Shown piece after piece: positions 34,639 through 46,989 of a DNA stretch of 64,000 nt (positions are counted from its first letter, which is position 1; the number at the start of each line of letters is the position of its first letter). The notes beneath the pieces were generated by a model that did no database searches, was not told the DNA's origin, and worked only from the letters and a program-made list of their open reading frames with translations. The DNA comes from Halichondria panicea (lineage: Eukaryota > Porifera > Demospongiae > Suberitida > Halichondriidae). Position numbers and translations under genes: made by a program. The stretch lies in assembly GCF_963675165.1 (NCBI RefSeq), contig NC_087377.1, forward strand, positions 10,154,632 to 10,218,631. Reading direction: 5' to 3'.

Positions 34639-36019
34639 GTCTTTACAGTGACCACAATAATTATAGCTATCACAAAAGCATGCAGGCACCTACCACCAAC
34701 CCTAACCCTAACCCACTCAAACTGACCCATATGGGCCACATACTAAATATTCCCTGCCTTGAATAATTGTGTAAGCTTACCGTAAAACCTTGATTTAAGG
34801 CGACACTTTTATAAATAATTTTTTTTATTTATTTATTTTTATTAAACAAATTTATGCATACAGCAAAGGTAACAGAAAATAGCAGAATAGTAGCTAATCC
34901 AAATCAGTTACCTACACAAAGACAATACACAACAACCTACAACAGAACATGTAAATTACACTTAATTAATCTACAGTAACTGATTTTTAAAGAATGCAAG
35001 TGATATACCATCTGTGTCAAAACCTAATTTATTCCAGGCTGTTATAGTATCTGCGAAGAAAGAAAATTTGAAATTATTAGATGTCGCGAAATAAAATAGG
35101 CAATATTCCCACACACACCTTCTTATTACGCAATGGTACATGTTGTTTCTCGGGTAATTATAAGCTCAACCAGCGTTATTTCAAGTACAACATATTGTTG
35201 CAGTATGGCTAAGCCTACTAATCAAGCAAGCACTTTCATAAACAAAAGTCGATAGCCTCTAACAGAATAATTAATAACAGGAAAGAGTGCCACACATAAT
35301 TCTTTATCAACCAAATAAACCTTGTAATTTGCACACAGACTCTCTCTCTTCACTAACAAGGGAAGTGTTTGGCTAGTTGATCTCATAATGTACGTGACTC
35401 CCCTAGGAATTGAACTGAGCATGCTGGTCAGAATTGAGACACACCAGATTGGGCATGGAATCAAGTGAGAGTAAAGAAACCTATTCTACAATGCATATAC
35501 TATTATACTATAGCAGTCACTCTTTTGACTGACAAACAGTGGCTTTAATAAAGGCATGTTGAAACACGTGCTATGGACACTTGGAGGCTATTTAACCTGT
35601 CTGCATGTATTGCAGACTGAGAGGGTGACCTCTTTACAGTGACCACAATATAGCTATCACAAAAGCATGCAGGCACCTACCACCAACCCTAACCCTAACC
35701 CACTCAAACTGACCCATATGGGCCACATGCTAATTATTCCCTACCCTTGATTTAAGGTGACACTTTCACAAATAATATTTTTTTATTTTATTTTTTTATT
35801 AAACAAATTTATGCATACAGCAAAGGTAACAGAAAATAGCAGAATAGTAGCTAATCCAAATCAGTTACCTACACAAAGACAATACACAACAACCTACAAC
35901 AGAACATGTAAATTACACTTAATTAATCTACAGTAACTGATTTTTGCTCTCTTCACTAACAAGGGAAGTGTTTGGCTAGTTGATCTCATAATGTACGTGA
36001 CTCCCCTAGGAATTGAACT
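34639..36019. repeat. Direct duplication with internal deletion
   Basis: 34639-34985 and 35344-35418 are repeated, joined directly to each other, at 35631-36019. The repeated part holds ACCCTAACCCTAACCC (two to three telomere-type TTAGGG units in complement) and an AT-rich run. The second copy lacks the roughly 360 bp in between. No gene. Confidence 0.7.
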
Positions 36020-36099
36020 TACGTTTAGAGTTCAAAAAAATGTGAATTTGCTATAATTATGGGCGAAATGTCTAAGTGTCTTCGAGGCTAGCTTGGTTC

Positions 36100-36371
36100 C
36101 CGTCCTCCTTCCGTACAACGGTCGAGGGCGGCGACACCCGTCTAACCTTTACCTAGCACAATGGCACACTACAGGTAAAGGATCATGAAAATTGAAAGCC
36201 AAAAATGTGTTGAGCTCCCTTGCGATGGGTGTAGCCCAGAGGAGGTCTGACATGTGTGCACGAATCACTACAAGTTCAGAGCATTGTGATCAGGATGTTA
36301 TCTTCTTTGTGTTTCTTGCCTCCACTGAAAGGAGAGTATCCATTATTTGGCCATGTGGTACATATAAAGTT
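36100..36371. repeat. Copy of the 5' flank of the DEATH-SAM-DEATH gene
   Basis: GGTAAAGGATCATGAAAATTG at 36175 and ATGGGTGTAGCC further on match 59080-59145 in order. With 38338-38920 it shows that the 5' region of the adaptor gene was duplicated here and later split by the LINE. Confidence 0.5.
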
Positions 36372-38320
36372 ATTGCACAGTTAGGTCTGCACGTGCTTTT
36401 CTGAGCCCGTGCATGAAATTCACTATGTTTTTTGGGTGGGAAGGTCGTCCAGCCATGATGTGCCAAGCAGGTAGCTTATTAGTAGGTTCGGAGAGGAGAC
36501 GTAGGCAGCCAGAGTGGAGGGAGCCTGAGAGAGCAACATTTCCCTGGTACTCTGAAGAGCCGGGCAGACCAGTAGGAAATGCATGCACAGTATTTTCATC
36601 CGCTGAGTTGCACAGCTTGCAGGTTGCCAATCTTACACCTCCCCTGAATCCGACTCTAGCCCCTTGCAGCCCACTAGTAAGCAGACTTTGAAGTTTGAGT
36701 GCTGGAGCATTTGGCGGTCTCCTATGCTAATTAGCCACTGAGGGCAAATTCGTCCTTGAATGAGCTGCACTTTGCAGCCAGCTGCATTCGGACAATAGTT
36801 TTGTGTTCTTAGCATGATTTTGATAGACTTTTTCCATGTGAGCTTGGTACAGGAGAGGGAGGTTGAGAAGGTCGATAGAGATGGAAGGGCCAAATCCTGC
36901 AGCAAACTCGACCAAGAGTGCATTACGCTAGAGGGAGAGTGGTCTGCTAGTCTCTCTAGGAGCACTATGCAGCTAGGGAGGCTGAATCTAGGTTTAATGT
37001 AGAGAAGATGAAGCTTCCTGCTAGCAAGGCACATGCTAATTGGAAGTGTGCCAAGCAAGCTGCAACTGAAGGGCATTGTGTGGAGTGCCCTTGGATGGTT
37101 CTTAATGTGTGCTATTAGTAGTTCAGTTTTGCAAATAGTACCCATAATTCTGATCCAAACAGCAGGATGGGGAGGCAGATTGTTACGTAAAGCTTGAGGG
37201 TTGTTGCTGGGTGGAGGCAGCCAAAACGAGGACCCACTGCATTCAGTGCGAATAATGAGCTTCTACCTCTCGAGATAATCTGGATGTTGATACAGATCTT
37301 AGAATTCCTAGGTGGTGTGTTTCGTTCTCTTCTTTGATTATCTGATTGCCTAGGGTCCATTTACAAGCTAATTTATTCTTGCCCTTGATTTGGTGAACTC
37401 CCCAAATACTAACACTGCAGACTTGAGGGGATTGATTTTGTATCTCCAGGTGTACGAGTAGTGGTAGACAACGTCAATCATTTGCTGGAAGGAGATTGGG
37501 TTGTCGGCTATTAGTGCTAGATCATTTGCACGCATGGGGGAACCTATGTAGACTTCATTGATTCGGGACCCCTCTCTGCAAAAAGAGAGTTTGACTAAAG
37601 ATCGTCTACAATAGTATACATAGATAGAGTAAAGGAGTGGTGGGGATAGTAGTATGGCACCCTGACGCACACCTTGAGAGATGCATATCGGGGTGGAGAT
37701 TTTTCCCTCCCATAGCCGATTACCAGTGCTTGATAAGATCCCTCTAATTCCCTTGTTGTGGAGTTTAGTAAGGAGGCCCGCAGCTACACTGCCTTTTGGG
37801 CATCTAGGAAAGCAACAAAAAATGCCTTGTTCTTGCTTTCACAAATCAAGCTTATTGCTTCCTGCAAGATAAATGCTGTGTGGGAGGAACTTAAGCCCGG
37901 CCTAAAGCCACCTTAATTGCAGAGGGTGAAGTTGCACTGCTGGAATAACTTCTCAAACAGCTTTGCAAAGTTTGAGAGAAGTGAGATGCCGCGGTAGCTG
38001 CCTGGGTCTTGCGGATCTTTGTTGGGATCTTTCAGGATTGGAAATCCGAATAAGGAGACCTTCCCGGAATGATATTGGGATATATAGCCAACAAGTGCGA
38101 TGGAGTTAAACAGGTGGGTAAAGGGTGGTATTAACGATTCTCCTGTGTGGATGATATGTTCCGTTTCAATACTGTCCAAGCCAGGGGCCTTTCGCTTGTT
38201 GAGAGAGTTGATTGCTGATTCCACCTCTGAGGTGCTAAATTGGACTGTTTCATTCTTACGGGTTGAGATGGACTTGATGGTTTCCAAAAGAGCAGTAACC
38301 TCCCTCAATCATGGTACTTG
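36372..38320 (-). mobile_element. Decayed LINE (non-LTR retrotransposon) reverse transcriptase
   Basis: Minus-strand text of a LINE reverse transcriptase in several frames: INSLNKRKAPGLDSIETEHI and ILKDPNKDPQDPGSYRGISL (fingers/palm, 38300-37920); then VRQGAILLSP- and MRANDLALIADNP-like text (37670-37368), where the usual catalytic FADD appears as RANDLALIADN; then FGSELW (37200-37115); and a C-terminal cysteine segment KLCNSADENTVHAF (36625-36590). Frames are broken by several indels or stops, and the 5' ORF and a poly-A tail were not identified. The element splits the duplicated 5' flank from the duplicated DEATH exon. Clade not assigned. Confidence 0.8.
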
Positions 38321-38337
38321 AGCAGAAGGATGACACG

Positions 38338-38920
38338 TTGGAAATAAGCATCGATTAAAACCACAGATGGTATCACAAGGGTGCTTCGTTTCCAATCCCT
38401 CTCTCTAACTATCTATGCATGTGAAAATGTGTTGGTTACTGGAATTTATTTACAGCTCTGTAAAATAATACATCACACACACATGCACACATACACATAG
38501 AATGTCGCGTGTCACACTACAAAACCTCAAACAAACACTGGAGTTACAGACAGACAACTCAATCTCTAATGCCTCGACCAACATTTTGACAAGCTAGCCC
38601 AGAAAATACCCAACTGGTTGTCATTAGCGATGACTCTCGACTTGGAGGAGTACCAACAACAAGCCATCAGAGTTTACCCTCTTTTAGAATATCTGCACAA
38701 GACTGTGGAGGTACTAAAGGTGTGGAAGAAGAATAGCGTACAAGAGGCCACATATTTGAGGCTGGTGGAAGCTTGCCTGGAGATGAGTAATGCGCTATTG
38801 GCTGGAGAGGTCTGCACTTTGGCAAAATGTGAGTGTTGTAGCTATAGTCACAATGGCAAAAATTATAAGATTGGTAAGATCAGCTGCAATCAAATTTTTA
38901 TTCACAGGGTTTAGTGAGCA
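38338..38920 (+). pseudogene. Broken copy of the DEATH exon of the 59.9 kb adaptor
   Basis: Matches 59725-60370, starting at GGAAATAAGCATCGATTAAA. The exon copy starts ATG at 38503 but two bases are lost after 'LQNLK', so the frame ends within about 32 codons. Downstream the original frame continues ([17 protein letters not shown] to [12 protein letters not shown]). Upstream and intron flanks are also copied, so this is a genomic duplication, not a retrocopy. Confidence 0.8.
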
Positions 38921-39049
38921 ATATCTAGCTCAGTGTTGCTCTCTTACATATGGTTAGCCGTTTGTTTCAAAATTGTTGATCATTAATCCAACTGCAAGGG
39001 GTATTTTATCAAGCGATGTATTGCCTGATGGGGGCACTGTGACTAGGGG

Positions 39050-39447
39050 TTGGTAGATTATGCTAGCATAATTTTGAGCACAAGTGATAGATTTTTTGTT
39101 GAGAATTATGCTGGCATAATAGGCACCTTTATAACAAGTATGAGAATAATAGGCAAGTTTTACAGAAATACAGGACTGGTCAGTATGAGTCATATAGTAT
39201 AATACTATATGACTCGTGTAATATAAACATTTGGAAAAATAAATATTATGAAAGTACTGGTGCATGTTTAATTATCTCCTTGGCATAGTGTATAATTATT
39301 AATGTGACGATATGGGGTCTATATGTTGTGCTTTAGAGAATAATGTGGGAATAATAGGTGATTTGAAAAGAATAATAGGTTGTTTACTTGAGCATAAAAG
39401 AATAGCACAATAGGAAATATCTCGGGCATCTACCAACCCCTAACTGT
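39050..39447. mobile_element. MITE, GGGGTTGGTAGATTATGC family
   Basis: Left end GGGGTTGGTAGATTATGCT, right end GCATCTACCAACCCCTAAC. Internally AT-rich with repeated AATAATAGG. Family members: 27244-27410 and 54330-54620. Confidence 0.6.
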
Positions 39448-41011
39448 GAGGCTGGTTCCGCTTGGCCTGACGCCCAGAGGTTACTCAAATTGTCCTTCTT
39501 GTTTTGCCCAAAAATCTTACATTAGGTATACATATATATGAGTATGAATGCACAGTTGCAGCTGCTACAACTCTGGGAAGAGGACCCTTTGCTCCAGTGG
39601 TAACAATCCGAACGGAAGAATACGGTAAAGTATTTGAGTGCACGTGTCTTTTGTTTTATACAACTTTCTTCCTCACTGACAGCCCCGTCTGGCCCACCCC
39701 TCACTGTTGTTGCTACTGCAATCAGCCATTTACCTCACATGGCAGCCACCCTCTGAAGAGAACGTGAATGGAATAATCAGGATGTACTTCATTGTGGTAG
39801 TGGATACAGTTACAGGAGAAAAATTAATGTTGAACACAACTGCTACATTCATAACAATTGGCAGTTTGCACCCATTTTATACCTATACCTTGTCGGTAGC
39901 AGCATTTACCACTGACACAGGACCTTTAGCAGAAGTATCTATCACTCTTCCCGAAGACGGTATGCAAAATTAAGTATCCAGTGTATATGTATGAGTACAC
40001 TTTGTTTAATTGAACGTTGTTTCTTAAGGTCTAACTGTTTAATTGAGTTGTCTGGTTTCTTCCAGAACCTAGTGACGTCCCACAAAACGTCACAATTTCT
40101 GCTTTGAGTCCTACTAGTGCTCTTATGTCTTGGTTCCCACCACCAATGGAACATCAAAATGGAATCATCATTGGCTTTATTGTCCATGTGTCTGGTGTGA
40201 ATACTGAAGAAGTGATAGAACGGACTGTGACCCAGTTTAGCAATGAAGTTTTTGAGCTACATCCGTTTTATTCGTACAGATTCTCTGTTGCTGCAGAAAC
40301 TATTGCTCCTGGGCCATTCAGTAATCCAATCACATTGCAACTACCAGAGTCAGGTATATATATATATATAATCTAAGCATGTAGTCTACAAAATATTTAT
40401 TTCCTTCAGCTCCGTCAGCCGCTGTTGAAAATCTCACCCTGGCAAATGCACTGGCTACTTCAGTTACTATAGGATGGTACCCTGCAAGCCCTTACCATTG
40501 GAATGGCACTCGCACAGTATGTTATTGAATACCAACTTATCAGATCTATTGATGAGCATTCGAGCTCAAAAGTTGTCGAGCCAGTTCTAAGCCAGTCTAT
40601 CCCATCAATTGGGCAGCCATTGGCTAACGAACAAAACCCAATCAGAGTCAATTCTCCCCTGCTTATGGAGACGGCACAACTTGATGGACTTGAGGAATAT
40701 TTCGTCTATTCAGTATCAATATACTTTGAAACAAGTGCTGGAAGAAGCCTCAGCAGTTCGTTCATCATGATTGAAACGTTACCATCAGGTACAGAGGCAG
40801 CTTCATATTATTGCTATAGAATAGAGTAATAGTTAAGTCTATACTTTGTTGCATTAGCTCCAAGTGGTCCTCCTACTTTGGTAAAGGCAGTGGCGTCCTC
40901 TATATCAGTGAGAATTGAGTGGATGCCTCCTTATGCAAGGAGTAGAAATGGTGTAATAGCAGGCTACACTGTCGACTTGACAAATCTTGAAACTATGGAA
41001 CAGCTAACATA

Positions 41012-42672
41012 TACACTGTAAAAACAAACGTGTTATTTTAACCCGTGGTAGCGTGTCGTTCGAATGTCTCCTAAAATAGCACACTATACATACGTGTTAC
41101 TTGATATCAATGTTAAAACAGCACCCGTGTCATTGATTTTTGTGTTAAACCAGCACGTATGTAGCATGCAATAAATTATTAATAGTGACGTTGTTGGCAT
41201 GTGACTGTGAAAAGATAAATGGAGGTGCAATTAAATTATACGTACACTCGATGAAACAGCAGAAAAAGTGATTGAAAATGTACAGGAACATAAAGTATGT
41301 CCTGCATGAGTACAGAGTATTGTTGCAGCAAATTAATAGTACCATTGTCTGCTTCTTCGTTATAAAGTGTTAGAAGCTACAACAGAGGCAGGTACGGCCT
41401 TTTTGGCAATCGTCTTCGGTGATGAAATTTCAGGATGGAGCCATGCCTACAAAGGATCGAAATGAAGACAAATGAAGACCATGCACCATACGTATAATTA
41501 TTGATGTGATGACCATGCCACTCCAATTGTTGTTTATGTCATAATTATGGGCTATCAAAACATACGCACCACCTTTTGTTTAAATAAAAGGCACACGATA
41601 ATTACACACAGTGTCTCCCTACTACCTACAATAAAGGGGCAAGTCCCAATTTTTGCTTTGCTCAATTTGAGCACCGAGTACCGCACATGTATAGCGAGAA
41701 CATTTCGCGAGTGCTATTTGGCTCTAGAGCCCTCAGAATAGATGCTCGCAGTTGTAATGTTTCAATGACAGGAAACCACATACCAAGAATGAAATACCAG
41801 TGGGTGCAGTTTTTACTTGGCCTCGAAAAACACAAAATTTTGCACCTCACACGGTACATATTTTCTGGCACTTAGGTTAGAATTACAACGCGCGGCATGA
41901 AATCGAGGCTATACAATTGTTAGAATATTCTAAAAGAGTGTTTATAGTTCTTAGAATAGGGTGGAGCTAACAACGCTACAGTGACCTGGTTGCCTCGAAT
42001 ATTACTGTTAGAGCCAAGACTAATTGTGATCTATCTATTATATATCTGTACCCAATGTGTATCAGCAGCAGCAGCATACATTTTAGCTTGTTGGTTGGTT
42101 ATGGTCGCTCACACACACATGCTAACTAATCAGCTAAGCAAACGTATTCAAAAGGGAATGCTGGCAAGTATAATATAGTTCTACCATTGGAGCTGTACAA
42201 TTAATTTTATTATAGCCACGTGGAACGGATATATGCACTGCTATGGAATGGGTTGCTAATTTTATAGTACAAATAGAATGATTTACCATATCAAGTTGAG
42301 TGCCGAAGTACAGTTGGGTGTGAACATGAACAAGGTGCTGAAGCCTGTCCACTGGGTTGGAACTATATACAGCTCGTCAAAGTCATACCATAGCCTTTTT
42401 CCGTCAATGCCTGCCATTAATACAAACAGGTAGGTATTATCATTTTCAGTCAACAGCTATAGCCAGAACAACTGCCTGGAGAAACTCACCTAGAAAAACA
42501 CTTGCTTTACTCCAGTCGAGTCTGGTCATGAAACAATCCTCTTTCAGCTTTTAAATAACTCCTGGTCCCTCCTTATTTTAGACACTCTATAGTGTAGTCT
42601 CCTAGTAGTATCTTAGTAGTATAGGCTACAAGCTGCAGCTGCGAAGTATAAATATAGGTATTATTATTGTAT
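41012..42672. mobile_element. 1.66 kb insertion in the FN3 pseudogene (first)
   Basis: Comparison with the parent exon at 25701-25886 shows inserted sequence starting CACTGTAAAAACAAACGTG and ending in a TATTATTATTGTATA run, with a short TA/ATA repeat at both junctions. The start resembles that of the insertion at 42927 (CACTGTTAAAAACGG). It includes an inner segment at 41685-41880 related to the 60450-60640 element. No coding sequence recognised. Confidence 0.6.
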
Positions 42673-42926
42673 ACAATGTTGATATGTTGATTTTTCAAGT
42701 TGAAGGTATGATGTTAGGCTGCTAATTTGTTTGATGATTAGTAGCTACATTTTTCAGGCCTACCAAGTTTCACGGACTTTAATGTTCGAGTATCAGCCCG
42801 AACTGATAGTGGGCAAGGGCCCCATTCTGACCTAGTGTATGTCAAGACCTCAGAGAATGGTACATTTTAATCTTTTATGATAATAATTATTATTGCATTT
42901 CAATTAGTACCTGGTGCCCCATCAAT

Positions 42927-44632
42927 TAACACTGTTAAAAACGGTGTGTTAATTGAATAGCACACTACTTTTCACAGGTAATTTTTAGTGTGTGTTAATG
43001 TGCACACCTGTGCATATCTGTGTTCACTGACACTCAATTGTGTGTAATAGAACACTCAACTGCACATGTACAGTGTGTAACTGAACACTCCTGACATTCA
43101 TCTATGGACAAAATTAGTTTAAGTACAAGGTGCTAATGTTAAAGAATTTTACTCAATGACATCGCTCTAAAATCTCATTGGTTAGTTTGTAGTTTTCTCA
43201 CTTCACTGCCACATGTTTCTGTTTGAAACTCAAGAGAACCAGCTTGGAGAAGTTGGAGCTAGCTGAAGCAACAACTTGATCTATAGTCTAGATATAATTA
43301 TAATGATATAATAGTATCTACCAGTTCTCCAAGGTCTTTTGGTCAAAGAGAGATCAATCCAGCACCCAAGGATGCGAGGACACGAGTGTATCAAAGCAAG
43401 ACAGCTGTACATATAGTCAGGAGTACTCAGTCCTGATAATAGCAGCCATGTAAGTCATTTGTTATACACTATAGCTTAATAAAGGTTTATCTTAATCTTT
43501 TTACACAGGGAGCTCGTCTACATGTCTATGCCAGTGAATAAGAACCAAGAACAATGTCAATTCTTGATGTGAGTATATATACATGTACCGTATTCACCCG
43601 AATTACCGGGACACAATTTTAAAAATAATTATGGCTTGCAGTGTCCCTTGAAGAAAAATTACGTTAAAGTCGAAGTGTCCCTTGTATTAGGGTGTCCCGT
43701 AGTAATATTTCCACATTTAAGGTACGTACGCGGCCTCGATTCTAGTAGAATCCAGGAGTTTCTAAGAGTTTTGAGTCTCTACCGAGCTACCGAGCTGACG
43801 TTAGGGGCAAACTGTGTTGAGAATGACTAGACTATCTAGATCCATTCCTTTGCCTACCCCCTCTTGCTGATTATTGTGTCTAGGAGCTTTCTCCACTAAG
43901 CAACGAGCAGCCCCTCCCCTTCTAGTCACGCTCCCGCATTGCGCGTGCTCTTTTTCGTTCTAATTAGATTGGGACGTCTAAAAATATTTACATTTCCTGT
44001 TGTTCCTTAATATAGAGTGAAAAAAATTACCTAAGTCCGAAGTGTCCCTTAGAATAGAGTGTCCCGGTAATTCGGGTGAATACGATATATACACGTACTG
44101 AATATTTCTCTGTCTAATTATTATCTATAAATGTATTCATCCAGGCTGAAGAATGCAGACAAACATGAAGAGCCCATGACAAGCATGGTATCCGTCAGAC
44201 TGCTTCAGCAAAGAAAGTTATTCAATTATGTGACTTTGTACAAAACTTGGTATAATTATACTGCTTAGGTTTCACTATAATATATGTACGTTACATTGTT
44301 TTTTTCTTGTGTTTTATCAACCATTATACATACGTGTACTCTAATGTTTCATCACTGCTAATATTTTTATTGATCAGATGATAGTGTAATTGTGAAATGC
44401 ATGCCATGCATATAGGCACGCTTTGGCATGTAAGGCTAGCACACTAAGGGTGTTGCTTTACATTCATTACGTGCAGTAGAGCACACCACAGCAGTGTCCC
44501 TGAACACTCTTGAAATGTGTTAAACAGCACTCTTCATAGGTGTGTTGTGTAGCACCCTAAAGTAGGTAAAACTTAAACAGTCATCCCAACGCCCCAAAAG
44601 TGTGTTAATCAACACATCATTTTTAACAGTGA
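42927..44632. mobile_element. 1.7 kb insertion in the FN3 pseudogene (second)
   Basis: The parent reads CATCAAGTGTGG at 26101-26112; here the sequence is split after CATCAA. The ends CACTGTTAAAAACGGTGTGTT and, complemented, CACTGTTAAAAATGATGTGTT are terminal inverted repeats. Both sub-terminal regions are rich in TGTGTTAA and GAACACTC repeats. A separate MITE (43586-44087) is nested inside. No transposase was recognised, so it is probably non-autonomous. Confidence 0.7.
43586..44087. mobile_element. MITE nested in the 42927 element
   Basis: Terminal inverted repeats of about 29 bp: TACCGTATTCACCCGAATTA at the left and TAATTCGGGTGAATACGATA at the right. Inside the ends, GTGTCCC segments alternate in both orientations. 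The central part is unrelated and non-coding. Confidence 0.75.
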
Positions 44633-46382
44633 AGTGTGGAAATAAAAGTTGAGAATAGCACGGCAGTATCGATCACCTGGATGAAACCTGAGAAACCAAA
44701 TGGATATATTTTTGGAGTATCAAGTCGTTTACTACGGTTTCAAACCGAATGTAAAGTTTTATTTACTGACATATTTTCACACAAAACCTTTATTGCATTT
44801 GCACTATACAGGTTAAGGTGTCATCTGAAATTAGTGTCATTGATGGTCCACACACAGTTACATTGAAAAATGAAACGAATACATTTGTGGTAATAAGTGG
44901 ATTGCAGTCAGGACTAACGTACGAGTTTCTGGTACGCATATTTTGTACAGACTTAAACATTGAAATTCGATCAGGAGGCATTGTATGTGTAGTGAATATA
45001 TAGCTATTATGAGCTGCTTCAACTTTTAACCCATTTAATCTTTTAGGTACGTGCCGGCACGAGTGTTGGATATGGAGCTAATTCTACTGCAGCTCGTGCA
45101 GAAATTTTCCCCGGTAAGAATTTACTTTCACAAAGTAGATGTAGGAGTGATATGAAATAATTATGCTGCTGACACACGCACGAGGGTGAGTTGCCTATTT
45201 ATATAAAACATGAGGATTCTCATATATCACGACGACCCATTACCAATCATGCCTCGAGGCTACGCGACCGTATAATAGTAACGCAGAAGAAACTGTATAA
45301 TTATGACTTTTATTACACACTTGATAGCGTGATATAAATTCGTTTGAAATTCTCTGTTTTCAAAATTACAGCAGTTACGGCAACCATGCACTTCATCAAA
45401 CACAACGGTTATTGTTGTTGCTGTACTCGGTTGGGTTTTCCTTGTCATCATTTGATTGTGATTGTTACCGTTTACATTCGTCGTAAGTCTCGTTCTGGAA
45501 TATATATGATATGGGGTAAGCTATTATAATAGAATCGTGATTTTAGAGTATGTATGATTGATTACAGGAACGGTACGAAGGGAAATGGAATGGAAATTTC
45601 TAATATGCAAGCTACTGGTTATACTGAGTGGACTGGTGATAGGGTACATATTCTATGTACTAGTAATAATGCGATTTTATTGTTGCGAATTGATCATCCA
45701 TCGTAAAGTTCGCAAATGTTTGATGCTCGCAAAACATTCTAGTAATACGGTATTATATAAACTTTACTCAACCACTTGTTATCGCTTACCACTACATTGT
45801 AGTTATTACTTTGTCTAACAGTTGAGTGTACTTTCACTATAAAAAATCAATAACTGTTACAATTAACAACCATTCTGATCATCATACAGAAAAACATGAC
45901 TGCTGACAGCCTACCGTAACGTTACTGTTTTTGTAGCTAGGCGCTATTAGTTAGTATAGATCTACAGTTTACTGTGTTATACTGTTTTAACTTTTACGTA
46001 TTTATATTTGAATAATTATAGTACTATATAGTTTCTATTGTTGATACTGAAGTTTTTCAATTTTTTGTAATAATTAAGTTTTTATCACGACTTTAATCAA
46101 TCACACAAGCACCCGAGTGCTTAATACCTTAGGGCTACTTTCGTCAAAAAGTGTTAGAGTGTTGTCATGGAAGAGGTAATTAGTTGGCAGTGTAGTCTGA
46201 TCGACCCTTATAGATTTATTTCCATACATGCATTGAAATGAATAGCAAAAACAAATTTAAGTTTAAGTTGGATGGGAATTAAAACATAATTTATGGTGGT
46301 ACCTAACATGTACCGGTAATGTAGGGGGTTCTGTTGACTATAAACCCGGCCCCTGCCATATTGATGGTCAGAGGATTTCGGC

Positions 46383-46598
46383 CGTACTGTATAGAGGGTA
46401 ATTTTTGTGGGGTAAAATATTCGTCGTTTTCGTGATTGAAGGTCTGACTACGAACATTTTACCCACGAATGAAGTGACCTTGCCTACCTTTACCTGCAGT
46501 GCAAGCTCCACCCACGAAAATATTACTCACAAAATGTCTCAATATTGCTGAACCACGAATATTTTGTCCCCCGAAAATTACCCGCTATACGATATAGG
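46383..46598. mobile_element. Second copy of the 16910 MITE family
   Basis: CTGTATAGAGGGTAATTTTT at the left and AAAATTACCCGCTATACGAT at the right, with the same CCACGAATATTTTG core. It lies inside the segmental FN3 copy but is absent from the corresponding parent sequence near 28100, so it inserted after the duplication. Confidence 0.7.
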
Positions 46599-46989
46599 GC
46601 CTCGTCAACATTATAGTGTGTATGTATAGTTGGTCGCGATGATGTGAAAAAGGAATATAGTTTGTTTAGCTCAACCTGAATCTTGAAAAGAAATATGTCA
46701 TGTAAGAGAGTGTGTGTGTGTATGTGTGCATGCATGCATGAGTGTGTGTTGGGGTTGGTTTAATGACCTTCTTTTTTGACCGAGTATTGGGCACAACCCA
46801 TACCCGTATGTGAGGACTTGCTTTTCTGACCGGAGCATTGGGCAACCATGCCCCTCATAATACTATTCCATTGATTAGAGTAAAAACCGAACCGCCAAGC
46901 ATCAAAGTGTCAGCTAACGTCTGTATAATGCACATACAAGATTACACACATGACCATGGTACTGGACTAACTACTACGACCACATCTGT

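Larger units (their letters stand above)
39530..46762 (+). pseudogene. Decayed segmental copy of the FN3 receptor 3' half
   Basis: Collinear with 24019-28222, intron and 3' sequence included. It begins inside an FN3 exon, keeps copies of exons at 39684-39959, 40067-40353, 40411-40790, 40859-41010/42673-42706, 42759-42860, 44815-44934 and 45048-45113, lacks the exon corresponding to 24509-24799, and runs through a transmembrane exon copy near 45371-45490. Lesions include an 8-base loss in the first full exon, frameshifts around 40500 and in the transmembrane exon, and two large insertions (41012-42672 and 42927-44632). The last two coding exons (28326, 28417) were not copied. It is not a functional gene. 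Confidence 0.85.

Noticed and set aside
34697-34715. True telomere or chromosome end
   Set aside because: Only two to three repeat units, internal, and duplicated with unrelated flanks.
36413-36691. Plus-strand 92-codon frame
   Set aside because: Antisense shadow of the LINE C-terminal region.
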